Positions 25,706 through 33,463 of a stretch of 64,000 nucleotides of DNA are shown in pieces. The translations under genes were made by a program, and so were the position numbers. How positions within the stretch are numbered: position 1 is the stretch's first letter; each line of letters begins with the position of its first letter. The stretch is from Streptomyces davaonensis JCM 4913 (lineage in GTDB: Bacteria; Actinomycetota; Actinomycetes; Streptomycetales; Streptomycetaceae). The stretch spans positions 4,870,053 through 4,934,052 of the forward strand of contig NC_020504.1 in assembly GCF_000349325.1 (NCBI RefSeq). The letters are read 5' to 3'. The notes beneath the pieces are model-generated. The model did not search any database. It saw nothing but the letters and a program-made list of their open reading frames with translations, and was not told the DNA's origin.

Positions 25706-26376
25706 CGGACCTCACCCCGGGCCAGGTGCGAGAACCAGCCGACGTGCCGGTGGACGATGCCGACGGCCTGCTCGGCGTCGCCGTCACGCAGCGCTTCGAG
25801 GATCTGCTCGTGCTCGGCGAGGGTCTTGGCGATCCGGTCGGGGTGCGAGTGCATGACCGCCACGCCCATCCGCAGCTGGCGGTCGCGGAGTTGGTCGTAG
25901 AGGCGGGAGAGGATCTCGTTGCCGCCGCTGCGGACGATCTCGGCGTGGAAACAGCGGTCGGTGACGGCGGCCGCGGCCAGATCACCGGCGGCGGCCTCGG
26001 CCTTCTGCCGGGCGAGGAGCCGCTCCAGGCGTTCGATCAGCCCGGCGGGGGCGGGGACGGCCTTGCGCGCCGCGTGCTCCTCGACCAGCAGCCGGGTCTC
26101 CACCACGTCGGCGATCTCCTGCGCCGAGACCGGCAGGACCAGGGCGCCCTTCTTGGGGTAGAGCTTGATCAGCCCCTCCGCCTCCAGGCGCAGCAACGCC
26201 TCGCGCACGGGGGTGCGGGAGACGCCGGTGGCCTCGGCCACTTCGCCCTCGGTCAGCAGGGTGCCGCCCTCGTAACGGCGGTCCAGGACGCCTTGTTTGA
26301 CGTGGGTGTAGACGCGGTCGGCGGCGGGGGGCTGCTTGACGGGGGTGCCGGGGGCGGTGGTCGGGGCGGATGGCAT
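25702..26376 (-). CDS. GntR family regulator, FadR/FCD type
   Basis: 224 residues from the ATG at 26376 (MPSAPTTAPGTPVKQPPAAD); a GTG two codons upstream is also open. The N-terminal winged helix, VYTHVKQGVLDRRYEGGTLL then EVAEATGVSRTPVREALLRL, is classic GntR. The C-terminal FCD helical domain has the metal-binding pattern TDRCFHAEIVRSGGNEI, then AEHEQILEALRDGD and IVHRHVGWFSHL. No ribosome site precedes the ATG, but a TAAGAT -10-like hexamer lies six bases upstream, so the mRNA may be leaderless. It probably represses its own operon with the MFS gene. Confidence 0.92.
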   Translation of the reverse strand: MPSAPTTAPGTPVKQPPAADRVYTHVKQGVLDRRYEGGTLLTEGEVAEATGVSRTPVREALLRLEAEGLIKLYPKKGALVLPVSAQEIADVVETRLLVEEHAARKAVPAPAGLIERLERLLARQKAEAAAGDLAAAAVTDRCFHAEIVRSGGNEILSRLYDQLRDRQLRMGVAVMHSHPDRIAKTLAEHEQILEALRDGDAEQAVGIVHRHVGWFSHLARGEVR

Positions 26377-26382
26377 GCGCAC

Positions 26383-26388
26383 ATCTTA
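26383..26388 (-). promoter_or_regulatory. -10-like element giving a leaderless GntR mRNA
   Basis: On the minus strand TAAGAT is followed by six bases and then the ATG at 26376. The surrounding TTGTATCTAAGATGT is A/T-rich and weakly palindromic (ATCTTAGAT on the plus strand), so an operator for the encoded GntR protein may overlap it. Confidence 0.4.
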
Positions 26389-26555
26389 GATACAACACGT
26401 ACGCATGAGGAGTGCCGTCCATCATGCGGACCTCGATTCGTCCCAGCAAGCGCACAACCTTCTGTGCTACTTACGTGTCACACACTTGCGGCCCCAGCTC
26501 CACCCCCTTCAACTCGGCCGCATTTCAGGGGCATTCGACTGCATACGGGGTATTT

Positions 26556-27458
26556 GTGTTGAAAACCACACATCGGGGCTTCCGGGTCCGCAGGGCCGCA
26601 GCCGTCGTGGTCACGACCGGCGCGATGTTCGCCACCGGAGCTCTCACCGCGGCACCGGCGCAGGCCGTCACGGCGCCCACGGTCACAGCCAAGGGCGCGT
26701 ACCTGATGAACGGCGCCACCGGCAAGACGCTCTTCTACAAGTCCCCCAACACCAAGCGGCTCACCGCCTCCACCACGAAGATCATGACCGCCAAGGTCGT
26801 GCTCACGCAGTCGAACCTGAACCTGGACGCCAAGGTCACCATCAAGAAGGCGTACAGCGACTACATCGTGTCCAAGGGCGCTTCGTCGGCCCGGCTGATC
26901 GTCGGTGACAAGGTCACCGTCCGTCAGCTGCTGTACGGGATGATGCTGCCGTCCGGCTGCGACGCGGCCATGGCCCTGGCCGACAAGTTCGGCACCGGCT
27001 CGACGGTCGCGGCCCGCACCAAGAACTTCATCGCCAAGATGAACAACAAGGCCAAGCAGCTGGGCATGACGAACACGCACTTCGACTCGTTCGACGGCAT
27101 CAGCAACGGCTCGAACTACTCCACGCCGAAGGACCTGACGCTGCTCGCCCGCAGCGCGATGAAGTCCTCCACCTTCAAGTCCGTGGTGAAGACCAAGTCC
27201 TACACGGCGAAGACGATCACCAGCAGCGGTTCCATCCGCACCATGGCGGCCTGGAAGAACACCAACACGCTGCTCGGCTGGAACGGCACGCTCGGCGTCA
27301 AGACGGGCTCCGGCACGTCGTCCAAGTACTGCCTGGTCTTCGCCGCCACCAAGAACGGCGAGTCGGTGATGGGCACCGTCCTGACCTCGTCCTCTGCGGC
27401 CAACCGCACGACGGACGTGCAGAAGCTCATCAACTACGGCTACGCCAAGATCAGCTGA
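26556..27458 (+). CDS. D-alanyl-D-alanine carboxypeptidase (peptidase S11), copy 1
   Basis: 300 residues from the GTG at 26556; the frame is open further upstream but the signal peptide begins here (MLKTTHRGFRVRRAAAVVVT, then ATGALTAAPAQAV). It is an exported penicillin-binding DD-peptidase that trims peptidoglycan. Active-site boxes: SxxK as TASTTKIMTA, the second box as LPSGCDAAMALADKFG, and KTG as GVKTGSGTSSKYCLVF. GGGG five bases upstream is a plausible ribosome site. A very similar copy follows 21 bases downstream, so this is a tandem duplication. About 180 bases of non-coding DNA separate it from the divergent GntR gene. Confidence 0.92.
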   Translation: MLKTTHRGFRVRRAAAVVVTTGAMFATGALTAAPAQAVTAPTVTAKGAYLMNGATGKTLFYKSPNTKRLTASTTKIMTAKVVLTQSNLNLDAKVTIKKAYSDYIVSKGASSARLIVGDKVTVRQLLYGMMLPSGCDAAMALADKFGTGSTVAARTKNFIAKMNNKAKQLGMTNTHFDSFDGISNGSNYSTPKDLTLLARSAMKSSTFKSVVKTKSYTAKTITSSGSIRTMAAWKNTNTLLGWNGTLGVKTGSGTSSKYCLVFAATKNGESVMGTVLTSSSAANRTTDVQKLINYGYAKIS

Positions 27459-27479
27459 CACCTATTCGGAGCGTTCATA

Positions 27480-28418
27480 GTGATAACCGGCATCAAGGGC
27501 GTCCGCGTCCGCCGCACCGCCGCCGTCGTGACCATGACCGGTGCGCTGGTCGCGGGCGGCGCCCTGGCGGCGCCCGCACAGGCCGCGACCGCCCCCACGG
27601 TCAGCGCCTCGGGCGCCTTCATGCTCAACAGCGCGACCGGCTCCACGCTGTACAGCAAGGCCGCCGACACCAAGCGGCCGATGGCGAGCACCACCAAGAT
27701 CATGACCGCGCGGGTCGTCCTGGCCATCGAGGGCGTGAACCTGGACACCAAGGTCACCGTCAAGCAGGCCTACCGCGACTATGTCGCCCGGGTGGGCGCG
27801 AGCAGCGCGGACCTGAAGACCGGTGACAAGGTCACCGTGCGCCAGCTGCTGAACGCGATGATGCTGCCCTCCGGCTGCGACGCCGCCATGGCGCTCGCCG
27901 ACAAGTTCGGCACCGGCGACACGGTCTCGGCCCGCACCAAGAACTTCATCGCCAAGATGAACAAGAAGGCCGCGGCTCTCGGTCTGACGAACACGCACTT
28001 CGACTCGTTCGACGGCAACTCGACGCAGAACACGAACTACACGACGCCGCGCGACCTCGCGAAGCTCACCCGCAGCGCGATGACGTTCTCGACGTTCCGC
28101 GGCATCGTGAAGAAGCCGTCGACCGTCCAGTACGCGACGACGAGCACCGGCGGCACCCGTACGTACACCTGGTACAACACCAACAAGCTGATCGGCTCGT
28201 ACTCCGGCGCGACCGGTGTGAAGACCGGCACCAACACCCCGTCCGGCCCCTGCCTGGTCTTCGCCGGCACCCGTGACGGCAAGTCGGTGGTGGGCGTCCT
28301 GCTGAACGACGCCAACCGCTTCACGGACGCGGGCAAGCTGATGGACTACGCCTTCGGTACGACGACGGCGTCCACGATGCAGCTGCGCCAGCTGCCCTCG
28401 GGCGCACCGCGCGACTGA
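27480..28418 (+). CDS. D-alanyl-D-alanine carboxypeptidase (peptidase S11), copy 2
   Basis: 312 residues from the GTG at 27480 (MITGIKGVRVRRTAAVVTMT), with CGGAG about eight bases upstream. Signal peptide to GALAAPAQAATA. Active-site boxes match copy 1: SxxK in MASTTKIMTARVV, LPSGCDAAMALADKFGTGD, and KTG in GVKTGTNTPSGPCLVF. The two proteins are alike along their whole length; whole segments such as KFGTG and KNFIAKMN are shared. They differ in the substrate-loop region after NTHFDSFDG. Redundant or specialised trimming of peptidoglycan is likely. A 17-bp hairpin follows. Confidence 0.92.
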   Translation: MITGIKGVRVRRTAAVVTMTGALVAGGALAAPAQAATAPTVSASGAFMLNSATGSTLYSKAADTKRPMASTTKIMTARVVLAIEGVNLDTKVTVKQAYRDYVARVGASSADLKTGDKVTVRQLLNAMMLPSGCDAAMALADKFGTGDTVSARTKNFIAKMNKKAAALGLTNTHFDSFDGNSTQNTNYTTPRDLAKLTRSAMTFSTFRGIVKKPSTVQYATTSTGGTRTYTWYNTNKLIGSYSGATGVKTGTNTPSGPCLVFAGTRDGKSVVGVLLNDANRFTDAGKLMDYAFGTTTASTMQLRQLPSGAPRD

Positions 28419-28434
28419 CGCTTCACGGAAGCAC

Positions 28435-28472
28435 GGAAGGGGCCCGCCACGATCGCGTGGCGGGCCCCTTCC
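28435..28472. terminator. 17-bp perfect bidirectional terminator
   Basis: GGAAGGGGCCCGCCACG (28435-28451) is fully complementary to CGTGGCGGGCCCCTTCC (28456-28472), with a 4-base loop. It lies between the convergent carboxypeptidase and bkd E2 genes and should stop both. Confidence 0.92.
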
Positions 28473-28478
28473 CGTTTC

Positions 28479-29855
28479 CTACGCCCAGGTGATCAGCCGC
28501 TTGGGCTGTTCCAGGATCGCCGCCACGTCGGCCAGGACCTTGGAGCCCAGTTCGCCGTCGACCAGGCGGTGGTCGAAGGAGAGGGCCAGGGTGGTGACCT
28601 GACGGGGCTTGACCTTGCCCTTGTGGACCCACGGCTGGAGCTTGATCGCGCCGATCGCGAGGATCGCGGACTCTCCGGGGTTCAGGATCGGTGTGCCCGT
28701 GTCGACGCCGAAGACGCCGACGTTCGTGATGGTCACCGTGCCGCCCTGCATCGCCGCCGGGGAGGTCTTGCCCTCCCGCGCCGTCGACACCAGCTCGCCC
28801 AGGGACTCGGCCAGTTGGGGCAGGGTCTTGTCGTGCGCGTCCTTGATGTTCGGCACGATCAGACCGCGCGGGGTGGCCGCGGCGATGCCCAGGTTGACGT
28901 AGTGCTTGACCACGATCTCCTGGTTCGCCTCGTCCCAGGAGGCGTTGATGTCCGGGTTGCGCTTGATGGCGACCAGCAGGGCCTTGGCGATCAGCAGGAG
29001 CGGGTTGACCCGCAGGCCCTGCATGTCCTTGTCCTGCTTCAGCTCCTCGACCAGCTTCACGGTGCGGGTCACGTCCACCGTCACGAACTCCGTGACATGC
29101 GGGGCCGTGAACGCCGAACCGACCATCGCCGCGGCCGTCGCCTTGCGGACACCCTTGACCGGGATCCGGGTCTCGCGGGCGCCGTCGTACGTCACCACTG
29201 CGGGGGCGGGGGTGACGGGGGCCGCCACGACCGGTTCCGGGGCCTTCTGCGGGGCCGCCGCCGCGTGCACGTCCTCGCGGGTGATGATGCCGTCCGGGCC
29301 GGTCGGGGTGACCGTGGTCAGGTCGACGCCGAGGTCCTTCGCGAGCTTGCGCACCGGCGGCTTGGCCAGCGGGCGCTCCTTCACGGCCGCGGGACCGTGA
29401 CCGTGGCCGTTCAGCTCGGTCTGGATCGCCGCGGACGCCTCCTGCACCGGGACCGCGGGGCCCTTGCGCGGGCGGCGCTTGGTGGAGGAGGCGGCCACGC
29501 CGTAGCCGACGAGGACCGGCTGGCGGCCCTGGGGCTGCTCCGGCTCGGGCTCGGGGGCGGCCTCGGCGGGGGCGGGGGCCGGAGCCGCGGTGCCGCCCGA
29601 GACGTCGACCGCGATGATCGACGTACCGACGTCGACCGTGGTGCCCTCGGGGAAGTGCAGCTCGCGGACCACACCGTCGTAGGGGATGGGCAGTTCGACG
29701 GCGGCCTTGGCCGTCTCGACCTCGCACACCACCTGGCCGTCGGTGACCGTGTCACCGGGCTGGACGTACCACTTGAGGATCTCGGCCTCGGTGAGGCCCT
29801 CACCGACGTCCGGCATCTTGAACTCGCGTACGGACGCTTCCGTCATCGTCGTCAC
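28479..29855 (-). CDS. bkdC: Branched-chain alpha-keto acid dehydrogenase E2 (cluster 1)
   Basis: 458 residues. The GTG at 29855 has AGGAG six bases upstream; the ATG at 29846 is the alternative. It is the dihydrolipoyl transacylase that receives acyl groups from E1 and forms isobutyryl-, isovaleryl- or 2-methylbutyryl-CoA. The lipoyl domain is residues about 8 to 85 (FKMPDVGEGLTEAEILKW, lipoyl Lys in VCEVETAKAAVELP). A Pro/Ala/Glu linker, an E3/E1-binding domain (PPVRKLAKDLGVDLTTV) and the catalytic domain follow, with SFDHRLVDGELGSKVLADVA carrying the catalytic His and Asp. Last gene of the E1alpha-E1beta-E2 operon. The symbol assumes that the cluster next to bkdR is bkdFGH. Confidence 0.95.
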   Translation of the reverse strand: MTTMTEASVREFKMPDVGEGLTEAEILKWYVQPGDTVTDGQVVCEVETAKAAVELPIPYDGVVRELHFPEGTTVDVGTSIIAVDVSGGTAAPAPAPAEAAPEPEPEQPQGRQPVLVGYGVAASSTKRRPRKGPAVPVQEASAAIQTELNGHGHGPAAVKERPLAKPPVRKLAKDLGVDLTTVTPTGPDGIITREDVHAAAAPQKAPEPVVAAPVTPAPAVVTYDGARETRIPVKGVRKATAAAMVGSAFTAPHVTEFVTVDVTRTVKLVEELKQDKDMQGLRVNPLLLIAKALLVAIKRNPDINASWDEANQEIVVKHYVNLGIAAATPRGLIVPNIKDAHDKTLPQLAESLGELVSTAREGKTSPAAMQGGTVTITNVGVFGVDTGTPILNPGESAILAIGAIKLQPWVHKGKVKPRQVTTLALSFDHRLVDGELGSKVLADVAAILEQPKRLITWA

Positions 29856-29865
29856 GACCCTCTCC

Positions 29866-30843
29866 TCAGTACGCCAGGGCACGGTCGACGGCGTCGAGCA
29901 CCCGGTCCAGGCCCGGCAGGTACTCCTCCTCCAGACGCGCCGGCGGGTACGGGGCGTGATAGCCGCCGACCCTGAGCACCGGGGCCTCCAGGTGGTAGAA
30001 GCAGCGCTCGGTGATCCGGGCGGCGATCTCCGCGCCGGAGCCGAAGAACACCGGTGCCTCGTGCACCACGACCAGGCGGCGGGTCTTCTCCACCGAGGCC
30101 TGGATGGAGTCGAAGTCGAGCGGGGAGACCGAGCGCAGGTCCAGGACCTCGAGGTTCCGGCCCTCCTCGGCGGCCGCGGCGGCGACCTCGAGGCAGGTCT
30201 TCACCATCGGGCCGTAGGCGGCGAGCGTCAGGTCGGTGCCCTCGCGGACCACCCGCGCCTTGTGCAGCGGTCCGGGGATCGCCTCGGTGTTGACCTCGGC
30301 CTTGTCCCAGTAGCGCCGCTTGGGCTCGAAGAAGATCACCGGGTCGTCGCTCTGGATGGCCTGCTGCATCATCCAGTAGGCGTCGGAGGCGTTCGACGGG
30401 GAGACGATCTTCAGGCCCGCCACATGCGCGAACAGCGACTCGGGGGACTCCGAGTGGTGCTCGACCGCGCCGATGCCGCCGCCGTAGGGGATGCGCACGA
30501 CGACCGGGAGCTTGACCTTGCCCAGGGAGCGGGCGTGCATCTTGGCGAGCTGGGTGACGATCTGGTCGTAGGCAGGGAAGACGAAGCCGTCGAACTGGAT
30601 CTCCACCACCGGGCGGTAGCCGCGCAGGGCGAGGCCGATGGCGGTGCCGACGATGCCGGACTCGGCGAGCGGGGTGTCGATGACCCGCTCCTCGCCGAAG
30701 TCCTTCTGGAGTCCGTCGGTCACCCGGAAGACGCCGCCGAGCTTGCCGACGTCCTCACCCATGACGAGGACCTTGGGGTCGGCCTCCAGGGCCGTCCGCA
30801 GCGATTCGTTGATCGCCTTGGCGAGAGCCATCTTCTCGGCCAT
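29866..30843 (-). CDS. bkdB: Branched-chain alpha-keto acid dehydrogenase E1 beta (cluster 1)
   Basis: 325 residues from the ATG at 30843 (MAEKMALAKAINESLRTALE). With E1alpha it performs the thiamine-diphosphate decarboxylation of valine, leucine and isoleucine keto acids. Transketolase-like pyrimidine domain: VLVMGEDVGKLGGVFRVTDG, ERVIDTPLAESGIVGTAIG and GGGIGAVEHHSESPESLFAH, with the active-site Glu and His pair. The C-terminal domain has EVLDLRSVSPLDFDSI and LEEEYLPGLDRVLDAVDR. It is one base downstream of the E1alpha stop and 10 bases upstream of the E2 GTG, so all three are translationally linked. Confidence 0.95.
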   Translation of the reverse strand: MAEKMALAKAINESLRTALEADPKVLVMGEDVGKLGGVFRVTDGLQKDFGEERVIDTPLAESGIVGTAIGLALRGYRPVVEIQFDGFVFPAYDQIVTQLAKMHARSLGKVKLPVVVRIPYGGGIGAVEHHSESPESLFAHVAGLKIVSPSNASDAYWMMQQAIQSDDPVIFFEPKRRYWDKAEVNTEAIPGPLHKARVVREGTDLTLAAYGPMVKTCLEVAAAAAEEGRNLEVLDLRSVSPLDFDSIQASVEKTRRLVVVHEAPVFFGSGAEIAARITERCFYHLEAPVLRVGGYHAPYPPARLEEEYLPGLDRVLDAVDRALAY

Positions 30844-30844
30844 C

Positions 30845-31996
30845 TCACTTGCCCCCTTCGGCGTCCGCGAACGACGCCTGGTAGGCGGCGAACTGGGCTC
30901 GCTCCTCGTCGACGAGCGCGTGCCCGTCCGCGTACACGTTCTCGAAGATGGCGAAGTGGTCCGGGTCCGGCATGGCACGGACCGCCTCGCGTACTCGCCT
31001 GCCCAACGCCTCGGACTCGGCTTCCAGTTCCGCGAAGAATCCCTCGTCCGCGTGGTTTGCGGACTCCAGGAACTGGCGAAGGCGCTGGATCGGGTCCTTG
31101 GCCTCCCAGGCCACCCGCTCCTCGTCGCCGCGGTAGCGGGTCGGGTCGTCGGAGGTGGTGTGCGCGCCCATGCGGTAGGTGTACGCCTCGACCAGCGTCG
31201 GGCCCTCGCCGCTGCGGGCCCGCTCCAGCGCCCACTTGGTGACCGCGAGACAGGCCAGCACGTCATTGCCGTCGACCCGGACGCCCGGGAAGCCGAAGCC
31301 CTGCGCGCGCTGGTAGAGCGGGACGCGGGTCTGCTTCTCGGTCGGCTCGGAGATCGCCCACTGGTTGTTCTGGCAGAAGAACACCACCGGCGCGTTGTAG
31401 ACGGCCGAGAAGGTGAAGGATTCGGCCACATCGCCCTGGCTGGAGGCGCCGTCGCCGAAGTAGGCGATCACCGCGCTGTCCGCACCGTCCTTGGCGACGC
31501 CCATGGCGTAGCCGGTGGCGTGCAGGGTCTGCGAACCGATGACGATCGTGTACAGCTGGAAGTTGTTGCTGTTCGGGTCCCAGCCGCCGTTGTTCACACC
31601 CCGGAACATGCCCAGCAGGTTGGTCGGGTCGACCCCGCGGCACCAGGCGACGCCGTGCTCGCGGTAGGTCGGGAAGACGTAGTCGTCGTCGCGCAGGGCC
31701 CGGCCCGAACCGATCTGGGCGGCCTCCTGGCCGAGCAGCGAGGCCCACAGGCCCAGCTCGCCCTGGCGCTGGAGGGAGGTGGCCTCGGCGTCGAAGCGGC
31801 GGGTGAGCACCATGTCGCGGTACAGACCGCGCAGGTCTTCGGGGGTGATGTCGGCGACGTACTTGTCGTACTCGGCGTTCTTGACGCGCTTGCCCTCGGG
31901 CGTCAGCAACTGAACGAGTTCGGGCTGAGTGCTCGGGGACTTTTTGGTCCCGGCGCTGCGTCGCGGCTTGCGCGCGGCAGTGCTCTCCACGGTCAC
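30845..31996 (-). CDS. bkdA: Branched-chain alpha-keto acid dehydrogenase E1 alpha (cluster 1)
   Basis: 383 residues from the GTG at 31996 (MTVESTAARKPRRSAGTKKS), with GGAGG five bases upstream; the longer open frame is rejected. The ThDP/Mg motif is AYFGDGASSQGDVAESF with NNQWAISEPTEKQT, as in keto-acid E1alpha proteins. The phosphorylation-loop-like region YRMGAHTTSDDPTRYR is also conserved. First gene of the operon, whose E1beta and E2 follow without gaps. A long non-coding leader and an A/T-rich palindrome at 32183-32209 lie upstream, so control is likely to be there. Confidence 0.95.
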   Translation of the reverse strand: MTVESTAARKPRRSAGTKKSPSTQPELVQLLTPEGKRVKNAEYDKYVADITPEDLRGLYRDMVLTRRFDAEATSLQRQGELGLWASLLGQEAAQIGSGRALRDDDYVFPTYREHGVAWCRGVDPTNLLGMFRGVNNGGWDPNSNNFQLYTIVIGSQTLHATGYAMGVAKDGADSAVIAYFGDGASSQGDVAESFTFSAVYNAPVVFFCQNNQWAISEPTEKQTRVPLYQRAQGFGFPGVRVDGNDVLACLAVTKWALERARSGEGPTLVEAYTYRMGAHTTSDDPTRYRGDEERVAWEAKDPIQRLRQFLESANHADEGFFAELEAESEALGRRVREAVRAMPDPDHFAIFENVYADGHALVDEERAQFAAYQASFADAEGGK

Positions 31997-32430
31997 GTGT
32001 GCTCCTCCGTCGGTCCGGTCCCCGGGGTTGCCGGGTGGCCAGTGCGGCTCACCTGGTCCGACACCCGTGCACGGGGTGGGTGTCACTCGGCCGGAACAGG
32101 CGTGACAGGTGCCCCGGCGAGCGCCCTGCAACAATCACGTTACCCAGTGCGCCACATTTCTGTGAAACCCCATTTGACCTGCGATTTTGCTTGGATTTCC
32201 AAGTAAATCGCGAGGAACTCGAAGGGTGCTGGTCACAGCCTTGCAGGAGGCCGGAGCAACGGCACGTTATCCCGGCCACCCAGGTCAGAGGAAGGGTTTG
32301 CCGTCCGACGAAATTGCCGGCCGCCCGGGAACGCCCTTTCCCGAGCATCCCATGACCAAATGTGACTGACGCCGACTTTCTGTGACAACGCCCAGCTCAC
32401 GGGCCCGTTTTGTGCCCTACCATCTGGCGC
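31997..32430. promoter_or_regulatory. 434-bp non-coding region between bkdA and the phosphotransferase gene
   Basis: No coding frame is supported. The region has lower GC than its neighbours. It holds the A/T-rich palindrome at 32183-32209 and, at the right end, TACCAT seven bases before the phosphotransferase GTG. Promoters for both divergent units must lie here. I see no tRNA or strong hairpin. Confidence 0.6.
32183..32209. promoter_or_regulatory. A/T-rich palindrome upstream of bkdABC
   Basis: GATTT-tg-CTTGG-ATTT-CCAAG-t-AAATC: both inner arms (CTTGG/CCAAG) and outer arms (GATTT/AAATC) pair. It is about 190 bases upstream of the bkdA GTG. Lrp/AsnC-type regulators such as BkdR favour A/T-rich dyads, but the binding protein is not known. 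Confidence 0.5.
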
Positions 32431-33453
32431 GTGCCGCGCCCTTGTGTACCACCCCTTGTGCATCCCGCGCCCCCGCTGGGCGCCCTGCTGCCCCAGTACG
32501 CCGCCGGATGCGCCGTCGCCTGTGAACCGGTCGACCAAGGGCTGCTGAACCGCGGCTACCGGCTCCGCACCACTCGTGGCCGCTACTTCCTGAAGCACCA
32601 CTTCGACCCCGAGACGGCCGACCCCACCGCCATCGCCCGCCAGCACCGGGCCACCGAGCGCCTGGCCGGCCTCGGCGTCCCGGTGGCGCCGCCACTGCCC
32701 GCGCGGGACGGCCGTACGGTCGCGGTGATCGGCGGCCACGCCTACGCCCTGCACCCCTGGATCGACGGCCGGCACCGGCACGGCGGGCAGCTCACACCGG
32801 GGCAGTGCACCCGTCTCGGCGCGCTGCTCGGGGCGGTCCACGCGGGCCTGGAACGGGTGATGCCGCCGGAGCGGCGGGCGCCCGTGGTCGGCGCCGACCC
32901 CGCCGACACCTTCGCCCTCATCACGGACCTGCTGGCCCGGGTGCGCCGGCACCGGCCCGCCGACTCCTTCGACACGCTCGCCCGGCACCGGCTGCTGGAA
33001 CGGCGGGCGCTGCTGGAACGGCACGCCGACCGGCGTCCCCCGCGCGGGGGCCCGGTGGGCTGGGTGCACGGGGACTTCCACCCCTTCAACCTGCTCTACA
33101 AGGGCGACGCGCCCGCCGCGATCGTCGACTGGGACCGGCTCGGGGTGCAGCCCCGCGCGGAGGAGGCCGTACGAGCCGCCGCGATCTTCTTCGTCCGGCC
33201 CGCGGGCACCCTGGACCTGCCGAAGGTACGGGCCTACACGCGCGCGTACCGGCGCACGGCGGGCGCCACTGCCTCGGAGCTGGCGGCGGCCGTGCACCGG
33301 GTGTGGTGGGAGCGCCTCAACGACTTCTGGATGCTGCGCTGGCACTACGAGCGCGGCGACACCCGCGCCGACCCGCAGTTCCCGGCGGCCTCGGCACTGG
33401 TGGTGTGGTGGACGCGGGAGTACGACGCGGTGTGCGACGCGTTCGTGGACTGA
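32431..33453 (+). CDS. Phosphotransferase (APH/choline-kinase fold)
   Basis: 340 residues from the GTG at 32431. It uses ATP to phosphorylate a small molecule. The kinase signature is GWVHGDFHPFNLLYKGDAPA (Brenner box with catalytic Asp and Asn), followed by AAIVDWDRLGVQPRAEE (metal-binding Asp). The N-lobe contains GLLNRGYRLRTTRGRYFLKH with the ATP-binding Lys, and RQHRATERLAGLGVPV. The closest types are aminoglycoside/homoserine/choline kinase-like proteins; an antibiotic-resistance role cannot be claimed. No clear ribosome site exists, and TACCAT seven bases upstream could give a leaderless mRNA. It converges on a kinase gene with 10 bases between stops. Confidence 0.87.
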   Translation: MPRPCVPPLVHPAPPLGALLPQYAAGCAVACEPVDQGLLNRGYRLRTTRGRYFLKHHFDPETADPTAIARQHRATERLAGLGVPVAPPLPARDGRTVAVIGGHAYALHPWIDGRHRHGGQLTPGQCTRLGALLGAVHAGLERVMPPERRAPVVGADPADTFALITDLLARVRRHRPADSFDTLARHRLLERRALLERHADRRPPRGGPVGWVHGDFHPFNLLYKGDAPAAIVDWDRLGVQPRAEEAVRAAAIFFVRPAGTLDLPKVRAYTRAYRRTAGATASELAAAVHRVWWERLNDFWMLRWHYERGDTRADPQFPAASALVVWWTREYDAVCDAFVD

Positions 33454-33463
33454 GCGGACGGGG

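Noticed and set aside
26412..26555. N-terminal extension of the first carboxypeptidase
   Set aside because: The extension has no signal-peptide character, whereas residues from 26556 form a normal one.
29866..31431. 521-residue fusion of E1beta with an upstream stretch
   Set aside because: The upstream half is an out-of-frame shadow of E1alpha. The real E1beta start is the ATG at 30843, next to the E1alpha stop.
32431..33453. Aminoglycoside resistance gene
   Set aside because: The protein has the general phosphotransferase motifs, but no residues specific to an aminoglycoside kinase subtype are recognisable.
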